Shown in pieces: positions 6,293 to 6,307 of a DNA stretch of 6,307 nt. Under the pieces are notes generated by a model. That model made no database searches. It was not told the DNA's origin and saw only the letters and a program-made list of their open reading frames with translations. How positions within the stretch are numbered: position 1 is the first letter of the stretch; each line of letters starts with the position of its first letter. Where the stretch lies: the NCBI GenBank assembly GCA_025450375.1, contig JANWHO010000297.1, forward strand, positions 1 to 6,307. The letters are read 5' to 3'. The DNA is from Chloroflexota bacterium (GTDB taxonomy: Bacteria; Chloroflexota; UBA5177; JANWHV01). The translations under genes were made by a program, and so were the position numbers.

Positions 6293-6307
6293 TTTGTCAG
6301 GGGGACA

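Overview
The window is GC-rich bacterial DNA dominated by transcriptional regulators. The protein styles (a large MalT-like LuxR regulator with an 'LLATKLYMAPPRRG' lead-in, a compact sigma factor paired with a soluble zinc-finger anti-sigma, and a sigma-70 with a long insert between regions 1.2 and 2.1) are those I associate with Chloroflexota. That assignment comes from recalled family resemblance, not from a marker gene.

Layout, left to right. (1) 1-548, minus strand: N-terminal 182 codons of a MalT-like P-loop LuxR-type regulator that continues past the left edge. (2) 549-892: a short spacer with a decayed plus-strand piece that looks like the C-terminal end of an IS66-type transposase (about 690-845). 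(3) 893-2572, minus strand: a 559-residue RpoD-like (group 2) sigma-70 factor with intact regions 1.2, 2, 3 and 4 and a roughly 240-residue insert after region 1.2. (4) 2573-2775: a divergent control region with a plausible plus-strand promoter. (5) 2776-3459 and 3556-4296, plus strand: a small ECF-like sigma factor followed by a soluble anti-sigma candidate with two zinc-binding CHCC modules and a C-terminal beta-rich domain. (6) 4297-5431: about 1.1 kb without a recognisable gene. (7) 5507-6292, plus strand: a complete GntR/FadR-type repressor with an FCD ligand domain. It is preceded by a good -35/-10 pair and two small palindromes that may be its autoregulatory operator.

How the genes may work together: the small sigma and the zinc-finger protein look like a sigma/anti-sigma pair. 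Because the RpoD-like sigma is transcribed divergently from the same roughly 200 bp region, the locus may couple the two sigma factors; this is inference. The GntR regulator and the LuxR regulator appear to be separate units whose targets lie outside the window. No metabolic gene, RNA gene, CRISPR array or intact mobile element was found.
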